DNA of 64,000 nt from Sphingobium amiense. GTDB lineage: Bacteria; Pseudomonadota; Alphaproteobacteria; Sphingomonadales; Sphingomonadaceae. Below, piece after piece: positions 61,881 through 64,000 of the stretch. The notes under the pieces were generated by a model that was given only the letters and a program-made list of their open reading frames with translations, ran no database searches and was not told where the DNA came from. Position numbers and translations under genes: made by a program. The stretch lies in contig NZ_AP018665.1 of assembly GCF_003967075.1 (NCBI RefSeq), forward strand, positions 62,001 through 126,000. The letters run 5' to 3'. Numbering within the stretch: the stretch's first letter is position 1; every line of letters begins with the position of its first letter.

Positions 61881-64000
61881 ATGCGCCGCCTTCTCGCCCT
61901 TACAATCGCCCTCGTCTCGTCGAGCTTTCCGGCCCTTGCGCGGGCCGCCGAGCAGACCGCCGCGGCTGCCCCTATCATCGTCACCGCGCAGAAGATCGAG
62001 CAGCGCGACCTAGAGTGCCGATCACCCTTTCGGTCGCGACCGCGCCGCGCCTCCACGAGCTCGGGGTGACGGACATCGGCGAACTCTCGGCCTATGTGCC
62101 GGGCCTCAATATCCAGATCCAAAGCCCGCATAGCCCCGGTGTCGTGATCCGCGGCATCACGTCGGACAATGGCGCCGCGCAGCAGCCGCCGCGCGTCAGT
62201 GTCTACTATAACGGGGTCGACATCTCCCGCGCGCGCGGCGCCTATCAAGGCCTCTTCGACCTTGCACGGATCGAGGTTGCCAAGGGACCGCAGGCGACGT
62301 TGTTCGGCACGGCCGCCACGATCGGAGCGGTCAGCCTGGTCCCCAATCTTGCGCGGCCGGGTTTCTCGGCCGGCCTCACGAGCGCCATCGGCAATCTCGG
62401 CGCCCCGCGCGAGGAAGGCTTCATCAACATCGGTTCCGAGCGGATCTCCGCTCGCGTCGCGGGGCAGTGGAAGAAGCGCGATGGCTACGTCCCAAATCTC
62501 GCGCCGGGCCAGGATGATCTCTATGCGCAGGACCAGCTCGGGCTGCGCGGCGCTCTCCATTTTCAGCCGACGGAGAGTCTTTCCGCGAATCTCGTTCTTA
62601 CCTACGACCGGCAGCGCAATTCCGGAACGCCCTTCCTGTCGCGGCGGCTTGGCTCGACGGCGGCGCAAGGTATCTTCGGGGCAGCCTATCTCGGTGGCTC
62701 GCCAGCGTCCGGGGCAGTGCTCGGGGGCGATAAGCTCGGGATCGACCGCCACGTCTATGATGTGAACCTCTCGGTGACCGCGAACATCGCCGATGGCTGG
62801 TCCTGCACGACGACCAATGGCTATCGCCGGTTCAATTCGCGCGAGGTGCTCGACGCCGACGGGTCGGCAGCATGGTATCTGGAATTCGCCGAGCAGGCCA
62901 AAGGCTGGCAGGCAAGCCATGAAGGCCGTTTCACATATCGTGACGCTCAATGGCGGGCGATCTTCGGCTGGAACGCTTTCATCGAAAACGGATCGCAGAC
63001 AGTCCCCTTCTCCACCGAGGTCGGCACCTATCTGCAGTGCACCGCCAATCTGGTCCCGGGGCTTGGCTGTGTCGATGCGAACAACCAGGTCACTGCATCG
63101 CGGGCAACCGCGCTTCTGTCGCGAGGGCTGGCGACCGTCATTCCCTATTCGAGCTGGTACCGCAACTCGGGCCGCAATACGACCTGGTCGCTGTTCGGCG
63201 ATGTGAGTTGGAAGGCAGCGCCGCGTCTGGAGTTTCTAGCCGGCGCTCGGCTGCTGATCGAGGACCGGCGCTCGGGCTATACCGCGCAGCAGCCCAATGC
63301 GCCGCTCTACGGCCGCCCGCTGCTGCCACTTGTCGACACGGCCGGGGCCACCTATACCGCCAAGCGCAGCTTTACCGCTCTCCTTCCGCGCTTCAGCCTG
63401 GTCTATCATCTGTCGCCCGCGAGCACGCTGTTCGCCACCATCTCGCAAGGCCGTCGCTCACCCGCTGTGCAGCTTTCGGCTGCGACGGGGCCTGTACCCG
63501 ACCTGTCGATCGTCCCGGCCGAGACGGTCTGGAACTACGAGGCGGGTCTGAAGATCGCGCGCGGCGCCATCAGTGGCGCGGTTTCGGTCTATTATGACCG
63601 CTATCGCAACTTCCAGGTCACTGTCATCGATGTCTCGAGCGGCGCGGTCCGCATCGACAATGCCGGGTCGGCGGGCAATGCGGGCGTCGAGGCGGAACTG
63701 GACGTGCGTCCGGTCCGGGGCGTTCGCTTCTTTGGCAACATGGCTTACACGGGCGCGCGGATCGACGATCGGCCTGCCAACGGTATCTATGCTGGCGATC
63801 GCTTTCGGCTCCAGCCCCGCTGGCAGGCGTCGGCAGGGATAGATGATCGAACACCCCGTATCAGATGTCGTCAGCCTCTTTGCCGCGCCGAACGTCACCT
63901 ACCGCTCCAAGCTCTATTTCGAACTGCCCAATAGCGAGGCCATCAGCCAGTCCGCAGTGACCCTGATCAACGCTCGGGCGGGAGCGCGCCTGTGGAGCGA
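61881..64000 (+). pseudogene. TonB-dependent receptor with two frameshifts, runs off the window
   Basis: Signal peptide MRRLLALTIALVSSSFPALA, TonB-box-like PIIVTAQKIEQRD, then a shift near 62013-62015 (one base short of LDVPITLS) into the plug domain (VVIRGITSDNGAAQQPPRVS, IEVAKGPQATLFGTAATIGA) and the beta barrel. A second shift lies in the CCCC run at 63854-63857: removing one C restores TPVSDVVSLFAAPNVTYRSK to the window end. Outer-membrane importer of a siderophore or organic substrate. Either a decayed gene or two sequencing errors. Confidence 0.85.

Overview
This is a GC-rich alphaproteobacterial window that most resembles a sphingomonad (Sphingobium, Novosphingobium or Sphingomonas type). 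The placement is an inference from three things: an F-type transfer operon of the kind carried by sphingomonad plasmids, a complex I NDUFS4-type protein, and the general protein style. No rRNA, tRNA, CRISPR array, replication or partition gene, relaxase, TraD coupling protein or integrase is visible. I therefore cannot say whether this is a plasmid or an integrated conjugative element, but the dense mobile debris points to accessory DNA.

Region 1 (1-11050) is a mixed stress and metabolism block. It holds the end of a thioredoxin-reductase-like gene, a PilZ protein, a transglutaminase-like protein, a UbiB/ABC1 kinase, a PhnA-like protein, an XRE regulator, PEP carboxykinase, a hotdog thioesterase, an acyl carrier protein, an HdeD-type protein and a Bax-inhibitor-1 protein. 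It also holds three decayed genes: an antiporter 5' end fused to a response-regulator 3' end that has an internal stop, and an HD-GYP gene lacking its HD half.

Region 2 (11058-30702, all minus strand) is a near-complete F-type type IV secretion / conjugative pilus operon. In transcription order it reads traA-L-E-K-B-dsbC/trbB-V-C-x-trbI-signal peptidase-W-x-U-trbC-N-x-x-traF-H-G, tightly packed with many 1-20 bp overlaps. Two unrecognised or HTH-type genes diverge from it at 31-32 kb, and a lytic transglycosylase and several unknown genes follow.

Region 3 (36155-43890) is mobile debris and arsenic resistance. A histidine kinase is cut by a Tn3-family remnant (partial tnpA, internally deleted tnpR, res-like repeats). 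Next come arsR-arsC-acr3-arsN2-arsH, a cytochrome b561-type protein, and an intact IS1380-type element (41971-43606) with a truncated, unrelated gene on each side.

Region 4 (44028-53850) is a catabolic-looking island: two tandem AraC regulators, a limonene-epoxide-hydrolase/SnoaL-like protein, an SDR, an MFS transporter and an acyl-CoA dehydrogenase. With them are two small cytochrome-oxidase-subunit-IV-like proteins, a subunit-III/NorE-like protein and a polytopic membrane protein. No catalytic oxidase subunit is present, so this is the part of the window whose biology is least explained.

Region 5 (53851-64000) begins with a complete 4.1-kb Tn3-family transposon with 46-bp inverted repeats and no target duplication. 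Beyond it lie an htrA cut by the transposon end, an NDUFS4-like gene, two Hsp20 chaperones, a GGDEF protein and a TonB-dependent receptor with two frameshifts. Together with HdeD, BI-1 and the thioredoxin reductase of region 1, this resembles a proteostasis/heat-tolerance cargo set split by transposition.
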